44,232 bases of DNA from WYZ-LMO6 sp964509845 (GTDB taxonomy: Archaea > Hadarchaeota > Hadarchaeia > Hadarchaeales > WYZ-LMO6). Numbering within the stretch: position 1 is the first letter of the stretch; each line of letters starts with the position of its first letter. The notes beneath the pieces are model-generated. The model saw only the letters and a list, made by a program, of their open reading frames with translations, had not been told where the DNA came from and made no database searches. Made by a program: the position numbers and the translations under genes. Where the stretch lies: contig CAZDZG010000004.1 in the NCBI GenBank assembly GCA_964509845.1, positions 1-44,232 of the forward strand, read 5' to 3'. Shown here piece after piece: positions 1 through 8,130 of the stretch.

Positions 1-129
1 GGCTGCAGGTGGGCCATCCCCTTCCACTGCCTGAGGGAGGAAGCCGAGGAGTTCAGGAGGAGGGTGGAGAAGAACCTGCCGGGGGTCAGGGTCCTGCTTC
101 CGGAGCGAGGGGAGGTTTACAGGCTCTAG
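1..129 (+). CDS. C-terminal fragment, possible MBL-fold metal-dependent hydrolase
   Basis: The open frame enters from the left edge and ends at TAG 127-129, giving the last 42 residues of a protein. The fragment has a WAIPFHC stretch, then a charged helix, and ends with a V-x-V-L-L-P-E-R-G-E-V-Y pattern. That resembles the end of UlaG/UPF0173-type metallo-beta-lactamase-fold hydrolases, where an (I)P-(M/F)-H motif carries a late metal ligand and the chain ends in a 'pGE' strand. The assignment rests only on this short match. The next gene starts 17 nt downstream on the same strand, so the two may be co-transcribed. Confidence 0.45.
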   Translation, partial: GCRWAIPFHCLREEAEEFRRRVEKNLPGVRVLLPERGEVYRL

Positions 130-145
130 GTAGGAGGGTGATCCC

Positions 146-1039
146 TTGCCCGAGGTTTCCGCCCTTCTCCTCAGCCTCCTGTCGGCCTTCCTGTGGGGCA
201 CCTACTGCAACCCCCTCAAGCACCTCCGGAGCTTCAGCCCCTGGCAGTTCTCCAACGACCTGCTTCTGGGGGGCCTCCTCCTCTCCTGGGCCTCCTTCGG
301 GCTGGGGGGAGGTGGGAGGTGGGGGCCGGAGGTGGCCCTCCCCCTCCTCTCGGGGGTGATCTGGGCGGCGGGCAACTACGCCGGCCTGCGGGCGGTGAGG
401 GAGCTGGGTCTGGCCTACTCTTATTCCTTCCTGAACCTCTCCGCCGCCGTGGCCTTCCTCTGGGGAATCCTCCTCTTCAGGGAGATGGGGGTGGGCCCGC
501 CGCTCGCCCTCGCCTCCCTGGGCCTGATGCTCATGCTGCTGGGGGCCTTCGTGCTGGCGGAGTCGCTGGAGGAGAGGGGAAAGAAAAAGGGAGTCAGGTG
601 GGGGGTGCTCGGGGCCCTCTGCTTCGGGACCTTCGGGGGGGCGGGGGTGGCGGCCTCCCTGGACGCCGGGATCTCCCCCCTCCAGTACTGCGCCCTGGTG
701 GCCGTGGGGGCCTGGACGGTTTACTTCCTCCGCTCCCTGCTGGCGGGGGACCTCTTGCCCTGGCTCAGGGGGGAGGGAAGGGAGCACGGGCTGGGCCTGC
801 TGGCCGGCCTCCTCTGGATGGGCGGGAACCTGCTGAACTTCTCCGCCGCACCCTCCCTGGGCGTGGCCGTGGCCTTTCCCCTGGGCACCGCCAGCACGGT
901 GGTGGCGGTCCTCTGGGGCGTGCTCTACTACCGGGAGTTCGGGGAGCTGGGGAGGGGGGCCAGGGCGAGGGCGGTTCTGGGGATTCTGCTGGTGGTGCTG
1001 GGAGTGGCGGGACTGGGGGCGGCGAGGATCTTGGCCTAG
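146..1039 (+). CDS. DMT-superfamily permease (EamA/GRP-like)
   Basis: This 297-residue protein is almost entirely hydrophobic and shows about ten membrane segments in two halves, as in drug/metabolite transporters. The first helix contains FLWGTYCNPLK, which resembles the WG-x-x-x-x-P-x-K signature of the glucose/ribose (GRP, RhaT/GlcU-like) branch of the DMT superfamily. The second half repeats the pattern (SLGVAVAFPLGTASTVVAVLWG). The substrate cannot be inferred. The start is TTG 146, chosen because GGAGGGTG (133-140) lies just upstream. The stop codon shares a CTAG palindrome with the stop of the convergent radical SAM gene. Confidence 0.8.
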   Translation: MPEVSALLLSLLSAFLWGTYCNPLKHLRSFSPWQFSNDLLLGGLLLSWASFGLGGGGRWGPEVALPLLSGVIWAAGNYAGLRAVRELGLAYSYSFLNLSAAVAFLWGILLFREMGVGPPLALASLGLMLMLLGAFVLAESLEERGKKKGVRWGVLGALCFGTFGGAGVAASLDAGISPLQYCALVAVGAWTVYFLRSLLAGDLLPWLRGEGREHGLGLLAGLLWMGGNLLNFSAAPSLGVAVAFPLGTASTVVAVLWGVLYYREFGELGRGARARAVLGILLVVLGVAGLGAARILA

Positions 1040-1890
1040 CCTATCAGGTGGCTACCGTCGCAGCTGGGGGCCCGGTTCAGCTCGGTCAGACCCTCCCTGC
1101 AGGTGGAGAAGGTCAGGCCGGCCGAGAGGCAGGCCTCCCTCACCCTCTCCAGCAGGGCCCTCCTCACCTCTTTGGGGAGGTAGAGGCTCCTCTTCCTCCT
1201 CTCCCCCCTGGAGTACAGCTCCCTGAGCCGGGGGAAAAGCTCCGGAAAGCCCCTTTCCATCCTCCTCCAGCCGTCGGCCCTGGGCTTGAAGGTGGAGGAG
1301 GTCACGTGCTTCACCCCGGCCGAGGCCGCTGCCTCCACGATCTCCTCCACCTCCCCCTCGTTAAGCCCCGGGATGAGGGGGTCGAGCCTGAGGCTGGTGG
1401 GTATCCCGGCCTCCGAGAGCTCCCTCAGGGCCCTCAGCCTCCGCTCGGGAGGGGGGGCCCCCGGCTCCAGCCTCCCGGCCAGGCCGGGCCTCAGGGTGGT
1501 GAGGGTCACGCTCACCGCGCAGGGAAGGCGGGAGAGGAGGTCGAGGTCCCTCAGGACCAGGTCGGACTTCGTCACCACCAGCACCCTCGCCCTCCCCACC
1601 AGCCTCTCCAGACAGGAGCGGGTGAGGAGGAGCTCTCTCTCCTGGGGAGGATAGGGGTCGCTGCTGTTGGACATGGAGATCAGGGGCTGTCCCCTCATCC
1701 TTTCCAGGTCCCTCTCCAGCCTGCGGGGGAGATCCCGCTTGGGCCTGCACCGGAACCCGCTGGGAATGTAGGAGGTGATGTAGCAGTAAAGGCAGGCGTG
1801 GGGGCAGCCCGTGTAGGGGTTCAGGGAGAGCTTGGGGGGACAGGTGCACAGAGGATCCTTCCAGGGGTCGAACTCCCTCAGCAGCTCCAT
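1036..1890 (-). CDS. SplB-like radical SAM protein
   Basis: The 284-residue protein has a CX3CX2C cluster motif (CPHACLYC) about 25 residues after the start, preceded by a N-P-Y-x-G-C segment typical of the spore photoproduct lyase-like (SplB/COG1533) radical SAM family. It also has the family's SNSSDPYPPQE segment and a VVTKSDLVLRDLDLL strand-helix. These proteins bind a [4Fe-4S] cluster and cleave S-adenosylmethionine; most archaeal members have no known substrate. I chose ATG 1890 because GGAGGAAGG lies directly upstream; an in-frame ATG at 1938 would add 16 low-complexity residues. The upstream region is cut by a scaffold gap at 1948. Confidence 0.8.
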   Translation of the reverse strand: MELLREFDPWKDPLCTCPPKLSLNPYTGCPHACLYCYITSYIPSGFRCRPKRDLPRRLERDLERMRGQPLISMSNSSDPYPPQERELLLTRSCLERLVGRARVLVVTKSDLVLRDLDLLSRLPCAVSVTLTTLRPGLAGRLEPGAPPPERRLRALRELSEAGIPTSLRLDPLIPGLNEGEVEEIVEAAASAGVKHVTSSTFKPRADGWRRMERGFPELFPRLRELYSRGERRKRSLYLPKEVRRALLERVREACLSAGLTFSTCREGLTELNRAPSCDGSHLIG

Positions 1891-1947
1891 CCTTCCTCCA
1901 CGCGGTGAGCGAGCCCCGGCCGGTTCCTCGGCCTTCACTTCCAGTCC

Positions 1948-2047
1948 NNNNNNNNNNNNNNNNNNNNNNNNNNNNNNNNNNNNNNNNNNNNNNNNNNNNN
2001 NNNNNNNNNNNNNNNNNNNNNNNNNNNNNNNNNNNNNNNNNNNNNNN
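1948..2047. other. Scaffold gap (100 N)
   Basis: There are exactly 100 unknown bases, the conventional placeholder for a gap of unknown size. Linkage of the radical SAM gene to the reverse gyrase block rests on scaffolding only. Confidence 0.99.
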
Positions 2048-2128
2048 GTCCAGCTTCATGGTTCTCGGCCGCTTCGTGCAGGCCCTGTTGCACTCGGGCA
2101 CCTCCTTCCCACCGCACCACTTCCCCAT
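2048..2128 (-). CDS. N-terminal fragment of an unrecognised Cys-rich protein
   Basis: An ATG at 2128 opens a frame that runs leftwards into the N gap after 27 residues. The fragment begins MGKWCGG and contains PECNRAC and a RPRTMKLD segment, so it has three cysteines in the first 20 residues and a basic character. A GGGAG tract abuts the start. I do not recognise the family; the cysteines could bind zinc or an iron-sulfur cluster. Dense Cys/Lys/Arg content and a plausible ribosome-binding tract favour a real gene start, but the evidence is thin. Confidence 0.4.
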
Positions 2129-2292
2129 CTCCCGTTCTCTCCCGGACGGGAATTAAGGGGTACCGGGCAGCCTGGCGCCCCCGCCATCCACCACTGGCAA
2201 TCGGATCCGCGTGGAGGGGCAGGCCCTTCCGCCTTCACGCCCACCCTTTCACCCGGAGCCGCTTGTTTACGGACGCGGGAATCGGCCGCTCC

Positions 2293-2300
2293 TTTTATAC
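2293..2300 (+). promoter_or_regulatory. TATA box of reverse gyrase
   Basis: TTTTATAC ends 21 nt before ATG 2321 and 24 nt before ATG 2324, in otherwise GC-rich sequence. That spacing places the transcript start at or next to the start codon, consistent with a leaderless or nearly leaderless mRNA. Confidence 0.6.
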
Positions 2301-2320
2301 GGGCCAGAAACTTCCGGAGG

Positions 2321-5300
2321 ATGATGGTGCTGGAGGAGCTCGAGGAGGCCTCCATGCTGGTTTACCTGGAGGGCTGCCCCAACTGCGGCGGCCCCATCAG
2401 CGACTCTAGGCTCTCCGCCGGCCTCCCCTGCGTGAGGTGCCTCCCGAGGGGGAGCCTGAGGCCCGGCGTTTCCGTTTACGAGGCCCTCAGGGAGCTCGGA
2501 ACGCTGAGGAGGTACGGGGAGCTGGAGAGGGCCGAGCGGGCCTTCGGAGAGCTGGTGGAGCTCTTCAGGAGGGCGGTGGGGAGCGAGCCGTGGGGGGTGC
2601 AGAGGCTTTGGCTGAGGAGGCTCAGCCTCAATTCCTCCTTCGCCATGCTGGCCCCCACCGGGGTGGGCAAGACCACCCTCGGCATCGTGGCCGCCTCGTA
2701 CTTCGCCGCGAAGGGAGGGAGGAGCTACGTCCTGGTACCCACCACCCTCCTCGTCAGGCAGGTGGAGGGACTTCTGGAGGTGTACGGTTCCAGGTTGGGG
2801 TTCAGCCCCCGGATCCTGGCCCTCCACTCCCGGCTGGGGAGGGAGGAAAGGACGAGGAGGGAGGAGGCCCTGGACAGGGGGGACTTCCGCATCCTCGTCA
2901 CCACCTCCAGGTATCTCATGCGGAACTTCGAGCGGGTGAAGGGGCTCAGGTTCAGGTACATCTTCGTGGACGACGTCGATGCCGTCATGAAGGGATCCAG
3001 GACAGCGGAGATGATCCTCAGGCTCATGGGCTTTTCGGAAAGGGCCATCTCGCTCGGGCTGGAGCTGGTGAGGCTGAGGAGGGAGATGGCCGGCGGAGCG
3101 GGGGAGGGGAGGCTTGGCAGGCTGAGGGAGCTGGAGGAGGAACTGAGGAGGGAGGCCGGGGGCGTGGAGTCGGTCCTGGTCGTGTCCTCCGCCACCGGAA
3201 GTTCCAGGGCGGGCCCCAGGCTCTTCAGGGAGCTCCTCGGGTTCGAGGTGGGTGCCAGGCCCGAGCTGATCAGGAACGTGTGCGACCTCTATCTTCTCCC
3301 CGAGCGGAGCCTCGAGGAGGAGGTGCTGGGGGCGGTGAGGAGCCTGGGCAGGGGGGGACTGGTCTTCGTCCCCGCGGACAGGGGGATGGAGTACGCGGAC
3401 GGGCTCGCGGAGTTCCTGCGGGCCTCGGGGGTGAGGGCGGAGGCCGTTCACAGCAGGAGGGCGGGGGGGCTCGAGGGGTTCCTCTCGGGGGAGGTTGAGG
3501 TGCTGGTGGGGGTGGCCACCTACTACGGGATCCTGGTCAGGGGTCTGGACCTCCCCGAGCACGTGAGGTATGCGGTCTTCGCCGGGGTCCCCAGGCACAG
3601 GGTGGGGCTGCAGGTGGAGGAGCTGGACGTGCCCGACGTTCTGAGGCTCCTGCCCCTGCTGGCACAGGTGGTGGAGGACGAGAGGATCAGGAGGTTCCTG
3701 GAGACCTCCTCGGCCAGGCTCAGGAGGGCCGTCAGGAGGGGAGGGGCACCTCTGGTGAGGCGCCTCAGGGAGGTGGAGAAGGGGGGAAGGCCTGGGACCC
3801 AGGTGGAGAGGGTGTTCGCCGAGGCCCTGACCAGGGTCAGGGAGCTGGTGGGGGACGGGAGGGTGCTGGAGAGGCTAACCGGCTTGCCGGAGGTGGCCGT
3901 GGTGAGGGAGGGGGGAAGGTTCTACGTGCTCATACCCGATGCCCCCACCTACCTGCAGGCGAGCGGGAGGACCTCGAGGCTCTACCTGGGGGGAATAAGC
4001 AAGGGGATCTCGCTGGTGATCGCGGACGATCCCAGGCTCCTCAGGGGGCTTGAGAGGAGGCTGTCCTGGATGGTAGAGGACTTCAGGTTCACCGGCTACC
4101 GGGAGGTGGAGGGAAGGCTGGGGGAGGTGCTGGAGGAGGTGGACAGGGACAGGGAGCTGATAAGGCTGGTGCGCAGGGGGAAGCTGAGAGGGGAGGAACT
4201 GTCGAGGCTGAGGGGACTGGAGTTCAAGACCTCGCTGCTCGTCGTCGAGTCCCCGAACAAGGCCCGGACGATAGCCGGCTTCTTCGGGAGGCCCAGCGTG
4301 AAGGAGTACGGGCGCCTCCGGGTCTACGAGGTCAGCCTTGGCAACCGGACCATCCTGATAACGGCGACCGGCGGGCACGTCTGCGAGCTGGTCACCGGAG
4401 ACTCGCATCCCGGCACCGGACCGGGATGGAGGGACCTGTTCGGGGTGGCCGTCCGGGACGGAAGGTACGTGCCCCTTTACGCCCCCATTAAGAGGTGTCC
4501 AGGCTGCGGGCAGCAGTTCGCGGAGCCCGGGCTCAGGACCTGTCCCTCCTGCGGCTCCCCCTTATTTGACTCCCTGGAGGTGATAGAGGCCGTCAGGGAG
4601 GTGGCGGGGCAGGTGGACGAGGTGCTGGTGGGGACGGATCCCGACACGGAGGGGGAGAAGATAGCTTACGACATAGCCAACGCCGTGAGGCCCTTCAGCG
4701 CCCAGGTGAGGAGGGTGGAGTTCCACGAGGTGACCAGGAGGGCCCTGCTGGAGGCCCTCGCCCGCCCCAGGGAGATCAGGGTGGACCTGGTCAGGGCCCA
4801 GCTGGTCAGGAGGGTGGAGGACAGGTGGATAGGGTTCTCCCTGTCGAGGCTGCTGCAGGAGGGTTTCCGCAACAGGAACCTCTCGGCGGGGAGGGTTCAG
4901 ACCCCGGTGCTGGGATGGGTGATAGAGGCGGCCAGGAGGCACAGGAAGACCAGGAGGAGGTACCTCTCGGCCCTGGTGGAGGGGGTGGAGTTCGTGTTCG
5001 AGCTCCCCCCGGGGGTTGGGGGGAGGGAGGTGGTGGGGGTGGAGGTGGAGGTTTGCCGGAAGGAAACGGAGGAGGTGAGGCTCAGGCCCGATCCCCCCTT
5101 CACCACCGACACCGCCCTGTCCGAGCTCAGCGCCACCCTGCGGATGCCGGTCTCGAGGGTGATGGAGGTCCTCCAGGATCTGTTCGAGGCCGGTCTCATC
5201 ACCTATCATCGGACGGACAGCACCAGGGTGTCGGAGGCCGGGAGGAGGGTGGCGGAGGAGTACCTCAGGGCGGAGGGCTGCGCGGAACTCTTCGTGGGCA

Positions 5301-6010
5301 GGGGCTGGGGGGAGGGAGGGGCGCACGAGGCCATCAGGCCCACCAGGCCGCTGGACTCCTCCACCCTAGGCAGGCTCATCGAGGAGGGGGTGATGGAGCC
5401 CGCGGTCAGGCTGCGCAGGGAGCACCTCCTCGTCTACGATGCCATCTTCCGCAGGTTCCTGGCCTCCCAGCTGGAGGAGGCCGAGGTGCTTCTGGAGCGC
5501 GTGGAGGGCAGGGGAAGGGTGGAGCTGAGGGACGGCAGGGTCCTGGAGCTGGAGGCCCGGCCCCTCACCCTGTACGCGGAGGTCAGGAAGGAGGGCTTCC
5601 TGAGGTACGGGAGGATCAGGCTCAGGAGGGCCCCGGAGGTAGGGCGGTACCTGGCCGAGAGGATCGGGGTGTTCAGCAGGAGCGAGCAGACCCCCCACAC
5701 GGAGGCCACGCTGGTGAGGAGGATGAAGGAGGCGGGGATAGGGAGACCCAGCACCTACTCCAAGATCGTGGAGACCATCCTCAGGAGGGGCTATGCCCTC
5801 AGGACGGGGGCGGGCTACCTCCTCCCCAGGCCCATGGGGATCGAGGTCTACCGTTACCTCACGGGCAGGTTCGGGGGGCTCGTGAGCGAGGAGAGGACGA
5901 GGGAGCTGGAGCAGAAGATGGACGCGGTGGAGCAGGGGCTCAAGGAGTACTCGGAGGTCCTGGCGGAGCTCCACGCGGACCTGTCCGGGCTTGGGCTGGT
6001 GGGGGCCTGA
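2321..6010 (+). CDS. rgy: Reverse gyrase
   Basis: The 1229-residue protein introduces positive supercoils into DNA using ATP and is a marker of hyperthermophiles. Domains in order: an N-terminal zinc finger (CPNC...CVRC, about residues 14-35); an SF2 helicase module with Walker A APTGVGKTT (111-119) and a VDDVD box (about 216-220); then a topoisomerase IA module with the TOPRIM glutamate in VVESPNKA (about 643), a second zinc finger CPGC...CPSC, the acidic GTDPDTEGEK motif (D773, D775), and the catalytic tyrosine in TYHRTDS (Y962). Both modules look intact and no intein is present. ATG 2321 or 2324 is the likely start; the longer open frame reaching back through the N gap is an artefact. A convergent frameshifted gene overlaps its 3' end. 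Confidence 0.97.
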   Translation: MMVLEELEEASMLVYLEGCPNCGGPISDSRLSAGLPCVRCLPRGSLRPGVSVYEALRELGTLRRYGELERAERAFGELVELFRRAVGSEPWGVQRLWLRRLSLNSSFAMLAPTGVGKTTLGIVAASYFAAKGGRSYVLVPTTLLVRQVEGLLEVYGSRLGFSPRILALHSRLGREERTRREEALDRGDFRILVTTSRYLMRNFERVKGLRFRYIFVDDVDAVMKGSRTAEMILRLMGFSERAISLGLELVRLRREMAGGAGEGRLGRLRELEEELRREAGGVESVLVVSSATGSSRAGPRLFRELLGFEVGARPELIRNVCDLYLLPERSLEEEVLGAVRSLGRGGLVFVPADRGMEYADGLAEFLRASGVRAEAVHSRRAGGLEGFLSGEVEVLVGVATYYGILVRGLDLPEHVRYAVFAGVPRHRVGLQVEELDVPDVLRLLPLLAQVVEDERIRRFLETSSARLRRAVRRGGAPLVRRLREVEKGGRPGTQVERVFAEALTRVRELVGDGRVLERLTGLPEVAVVREGGRFYVLIPDAPTYLQASGRTSRLYLGGISKGISLVIADDPRLLRGLERRLSWMVEDFRFTGYREVEGRLGEVLEEVDRDRELIRLVRRGKLRGEELSRLRGLEFKTSLLVVESPNKARTIAGFFGRPSVKEYGRLRVYEVSLGNRTILITATGGHVCELVTGDSHPGTGPGWRDLFGVAVRDGRYVPLYAPIKRCPGCGQQFAEPGLRTCPSCGSPLFDSLEVIEAVREVAGQVDEVLVGTDPDTEGEKIAYDIANAVRPFSAQVRRVEFHEVTRRALLEALARPREIRVDLVRAQLVRRVEDRWIGFSLSRLLQEGFRNRNLSAGRVQTPVLGWVIEAARRHRKTRRRYLSALVEGVEFVFELPPGVGGREVVGVEVEVCRKETEEVRLRPDPPFTTDTALSELSATLRMPVSRVMEVLQDLFEAGLITYHRTDSTRVSEAGRRVAEEYLRAEGCAELFVGRGWGEGGAHEAIRPTRPLDSSTLGRLIEEGVMEPAVRLRREHLLVYDAIFRRFLASQLEEAEVLLERVEGRGRVELRDGRVLELEARPLTLYAEVRKEGFLRYGRIRLRRAPEVGRYLAERIGVFSRSEQTPHTEATLVRRMKEAGIGRPSTYSKIVETILRRGYALRTGAGYLLPRPMGIEVYRYLTGRFGGLVSEERTRELEQKMDAVEQGLKEYSEVLAELHADLSGLGLVGA

Positions 6011-6473
6011 GGTCGAGCAGGGAGAGGAGGTCCCTCCTCCCCGTCCTCCGGATCCCCTCCACCTCCCTCTCCATCAGCCCCCTCACGCTCTCCCGGTGGG
6101 AGGCCTCCCTGAGCAGGTGGACGGCCAGGACCCTCTTCCTCAGGAAGTACTCCTCCAAGGCCCTGGGGCTCCCCGTAGAGCCCGACCAGGACGCGGTCCC
6201 TCTCCCCCGGGCAACCCCTCCTCCTCATGCAGCAGTAGGAGAGGGAACCGAAGCAGACGGCGGAGTCCCAGCCCACCACCTTCGAGAACCACTCCTTGAT
6301 CTCCACGTACCTGGAGGAGGGGAGCCCGGCCTCCCTCAGGGCCTCCTCCCTAAGGCAGATGGAGGAGAAGGTCAGGAGATAGCCGGGACGGAGCAGAAGG
6401 TGAGGGCCCTCAAATCCGTGACAGATGGGGACGGGGCATCGCTCCAGCCGGGGATCTCCCTGGTGTCCCTCAC
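5940..6473 (-). pseudogene. Methanogenesis marker 9-like protein, interrupted by two frameshifts
   Basis: Three successive frames on this strand join into one plausible protein. It starts near GTG 6473 with TREIPGWS. Near 6437-6441 the frame must change to give CPVPICHGFEGPHLLL...FSSICLREEALREAG, then GSLSYCCMRRRGCPGERD. Near a CCCC run at 6165-6168 it must change again to give RALEEYFLRKRVLAVHLLREA. The YCC-x(4-5)-C-x(2-3)-RD pattern and the CPVPIC start resemble the putative methanogenesis marker 9 domain family found in methanogens and related archaea; its function is unknown. One missing base and one extra C would restore the frame, so this is either a decayed gene or assembly error. The 3' end overlaps the reverse gyrase gene by about 70 nt. 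Confidence 0.55.
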
Positions 6474-6534
6474 ATCCCTAGGAGGGAAAGATGGGAGGAA
6501 TAATCTTTTCCGGTCGGGGCCTCTGAAGGTTGGA

Positions 6535-7554
6535 GTGAGGGCCGGGACCCACCGGAGGATAACGGGAGCGGTTGCGGAGGCCCTGGGGATACCGGGGGGG
6601 AAGAGGGAGATCCTGGTGGAGGCCTCCGCGGCCCCCGACCTCTTCCCGGACTACGAGATCCAGCCTTACCTCACCAGGTCGGGAAGGTTCAGGCTAAGGT
6701 CGGTGAGGGTCAGGCACCACGGGACCCCTCCCCGCAGGCTGAGGGCCCTGGCCCTCAGGGCCAGGCACCTCCTCCTCTCGTCCGTCACCGCCCCTCCCGC
6801 CTCGGAAGCGGGGCTCCTCAGGAGGTGGCTGCTCGGAACGAGGGAGAAGCTGGAAAGGAGGGCGATGGAGGCGGCGGGCAGGCTCCTCCACTACCTCCAG
6901 GACGGCGCGGTCCCCTCCCCCTCCTTGGGGGAGGAGGTCCACGATCGGGTGGAGCGGGCCTGCGATGGTCTGAATCCCCGGCAGTTCGTAGCCCCCCTCC
7001 CCCTTCCGGTGGGGAAGGTTGAGACCCTCAGAGAGATGGAGGCAGTCCGCCCCTCGGCGGATCCCCGCGAGGCCATGAGGGAGGCCGTGACCTATTCCTT
7101 CCGGGTGCTGGGTGGCCTGACGGGTTCCCTCAGGGCCCCCGAGGGGCTGAGGAAGGACGCGCTCGAAACCTGCTCCCGCCTCAGGGGCTCCCGCTCCCTC
7201 CTCCTCCATCCCCTCCTTTCCCTGGTCCTCCTCCTCGCCCTCTCCCTCCCCTTCGGATCGGCCCTCCTCCCTCTGATCCTGCTACCCTTCCTCCTGTTCC
7301 TCCCCCTAGCCGGTCTGGCGGCGGCCTCTGCGAAACCCGACAGGGTCCTCAGGGCCTGCCGGAGGCTTCACGGGATCGCGAAAAAGGGGTGCGCCTGGGA
7401 GGTGTTATGCGCTCTGGGGGACCACCTGCTCGGAAGGGAGCCGGTGGTGGCCTTCTCGGCGATCCTTCTTCTCCTCCTCGCCTGGGCCCTTTTCTTCAGG
7501 CATCCTTCCTGGAGGAGGATCAGGGAGGAGGTGGACTGGTTCCTGTGGGAGTGA
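6535..7554 (+). CDS. Membrane-anchored zinc phospholipase C/P1 nuclease-like protein
   Basis: From GTG 6535 the protein has 339 residues. The N-terminal half carries a metal-ligand pattern typical of zinc-dependent phospholipase C and S1/P1 nucleases: TH (H6), ASAAPDLFPD (D35, D39), RHH (H61-H62), LLHYLQD (H119, D123) and HDRVE (H136, E140). The C-terminal half has two long hydrophobic stretches (about residues 220-265) and a final membrane helix near 310-325, so the enzyme is probably anchored in the membrane. The substrate (phospholipid or nucleic acid) cannot be told. The start is uncertain: no strong ribosome-binding site is seen, and the open frame continues far upstream as a shadow of reverse gyrase. 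An AT-rich ATAATCTTTT at 6500-6509 could be its promoter. Confidence 0.6.
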   Translation: MRAGTHRRITGAVAEALGIPGGKREILVEASAAPDLFPDYEIQPYLTRSGRFRLRSVRVRHHGTPPRRLRALALRARHLLLSSVTAPPASEAGLLRRWLLGTREKLERRAMEAAGRLLHYLQDGAVPSPSLGEEVHDRVERACDGLNPRQFVAPLPLPVGKVETLREMEAVRPSADPREAMREAVTYSFRVLGGLTGSLRAPEGLRKDALETCSRLRGSRSLLLHPLLSLVLLLALSLPFGSALLPLILLPFLLFLPLAGLAAASAKPDRVLRACRRLHGIAKKGCAWEVLCALGDHLLGREPVVAFSAILLLLLAWALFFRHPSWRRIREEVDWFLWE

Positions 7555-7570
7555 AGGGCTAAGAGGGGGG

Positions 7571-7670
7571 NNNNNNNNNNNNNNNNNNNNNNNNNNNNNN
7601 NNNNNNNNNNNNNNNNNNNNNNNNNNNNNNNNNNNNNNNNNNNNNNNNNNNNNNNNNNNNNNNNNNNNNN
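7571..7670. other. Scaffold gap (100 N)
   Basis: This second run of exactly 100 N closes the 5.5-kb block that began after the first gap. It truncates the CobN-like gene on its right side. Confidence 0.99.
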
Positions 7671-7936
7671 GGAATCCCGGGCGGCCATCCGATTCGCCCT
7701 CACGCTCGTCCTTCGGCTCGGGCCTTTCGTTTGTGAGTGAGTGGATTTGGACGGAGGTGGCCAGGACCTACGTGTTGAATGAAAAACTCAGGGAGGAAAT
7801 AAGGAAGCACAATCCCTGGGCCTTGCACAGGATGATAGAGGTGCTCTACGAGGCCAACAGGAGGGGATACTGAGGCCGGAGGAGGAGCTTCAAGATCGAG
7901 AAGGTGAGGTTGGAGGTCGAGCGGCTGTTGGAGTGA
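7671..7936 (+). pseudogene. cobN: C-terminal piece of CobN-like cobaltochelatase, truncated by gap and interrupted by TGA
   Basis: The frame emerging from the gap encodes SEWIWTEVARTYVLNEKLREE, then NPWALHRMIEVLYEANRRGY, which matches the end of the large CobN/BchH-type metal chelatase subunit. These insert cobalt (or Mg/Ni) into tetrapyrroles. A TGA at 7871-7873 sits where the family usually has Trp (RG-hydrophobic-W). The same frame stays open beyond it and yields KIEKVRLEVERLLE, which looks like the usual CobN end, up to TGA 7934-7936. Another frame just after the TGA gives RPEEEL, so small indels are also possible. It could be a sequencing error near a contig end or a decayed gene; I do not favour stop-codon recoding. 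Confidence 0.6.
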
Positions 7937-8130
7937 CCGCCCTCGGTCCGAACCTACAGCCGCGACTTTCTGAGATCCTGTCTAGCCGGTGAGAAGAGAC
8001 TGGAAGAAGCTCGTGTCCAACGGCAATCGGTTTTGATTCGGAAAACTGGCTGGTCAAAAGGGCAGGTGGATGGCCGCTGTGCGATCCACCATCGCCCTGC
8101 GCCCGGTGTCCCCGGGTTCTGGGTGGAGGC

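Noticed and set aside
1832..2320. Extension of reverse gyrase upstream through the N gap
   Set aside because: The extra residues lack any reverse gyrase similarity, run across unknown bases, and the TATA box and zinc finger place the start at 2321-2324.
4231..4660. Intein or split in reverse gyrase
   Set aside because: The helicase-topoisomerase junction and both zinc fingers read continuously with no intein-like block.
4825..7554. A single 909-codon open frame on the plus strand
   Set aside because: Its first ~570 codons are a Gly/Arg/Glu-rich shadow of reverse gyrase and of the marker 9-like gene in another frame. Only the part from about 6535 shows family motifs.
7871..7873. TGA as a recoded codon (selenocysteine) in CobN
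   Set aside because: The family has Trp here, not Cys, and no SECIS-like structure is evident; point mutation or sequence error is simpler.
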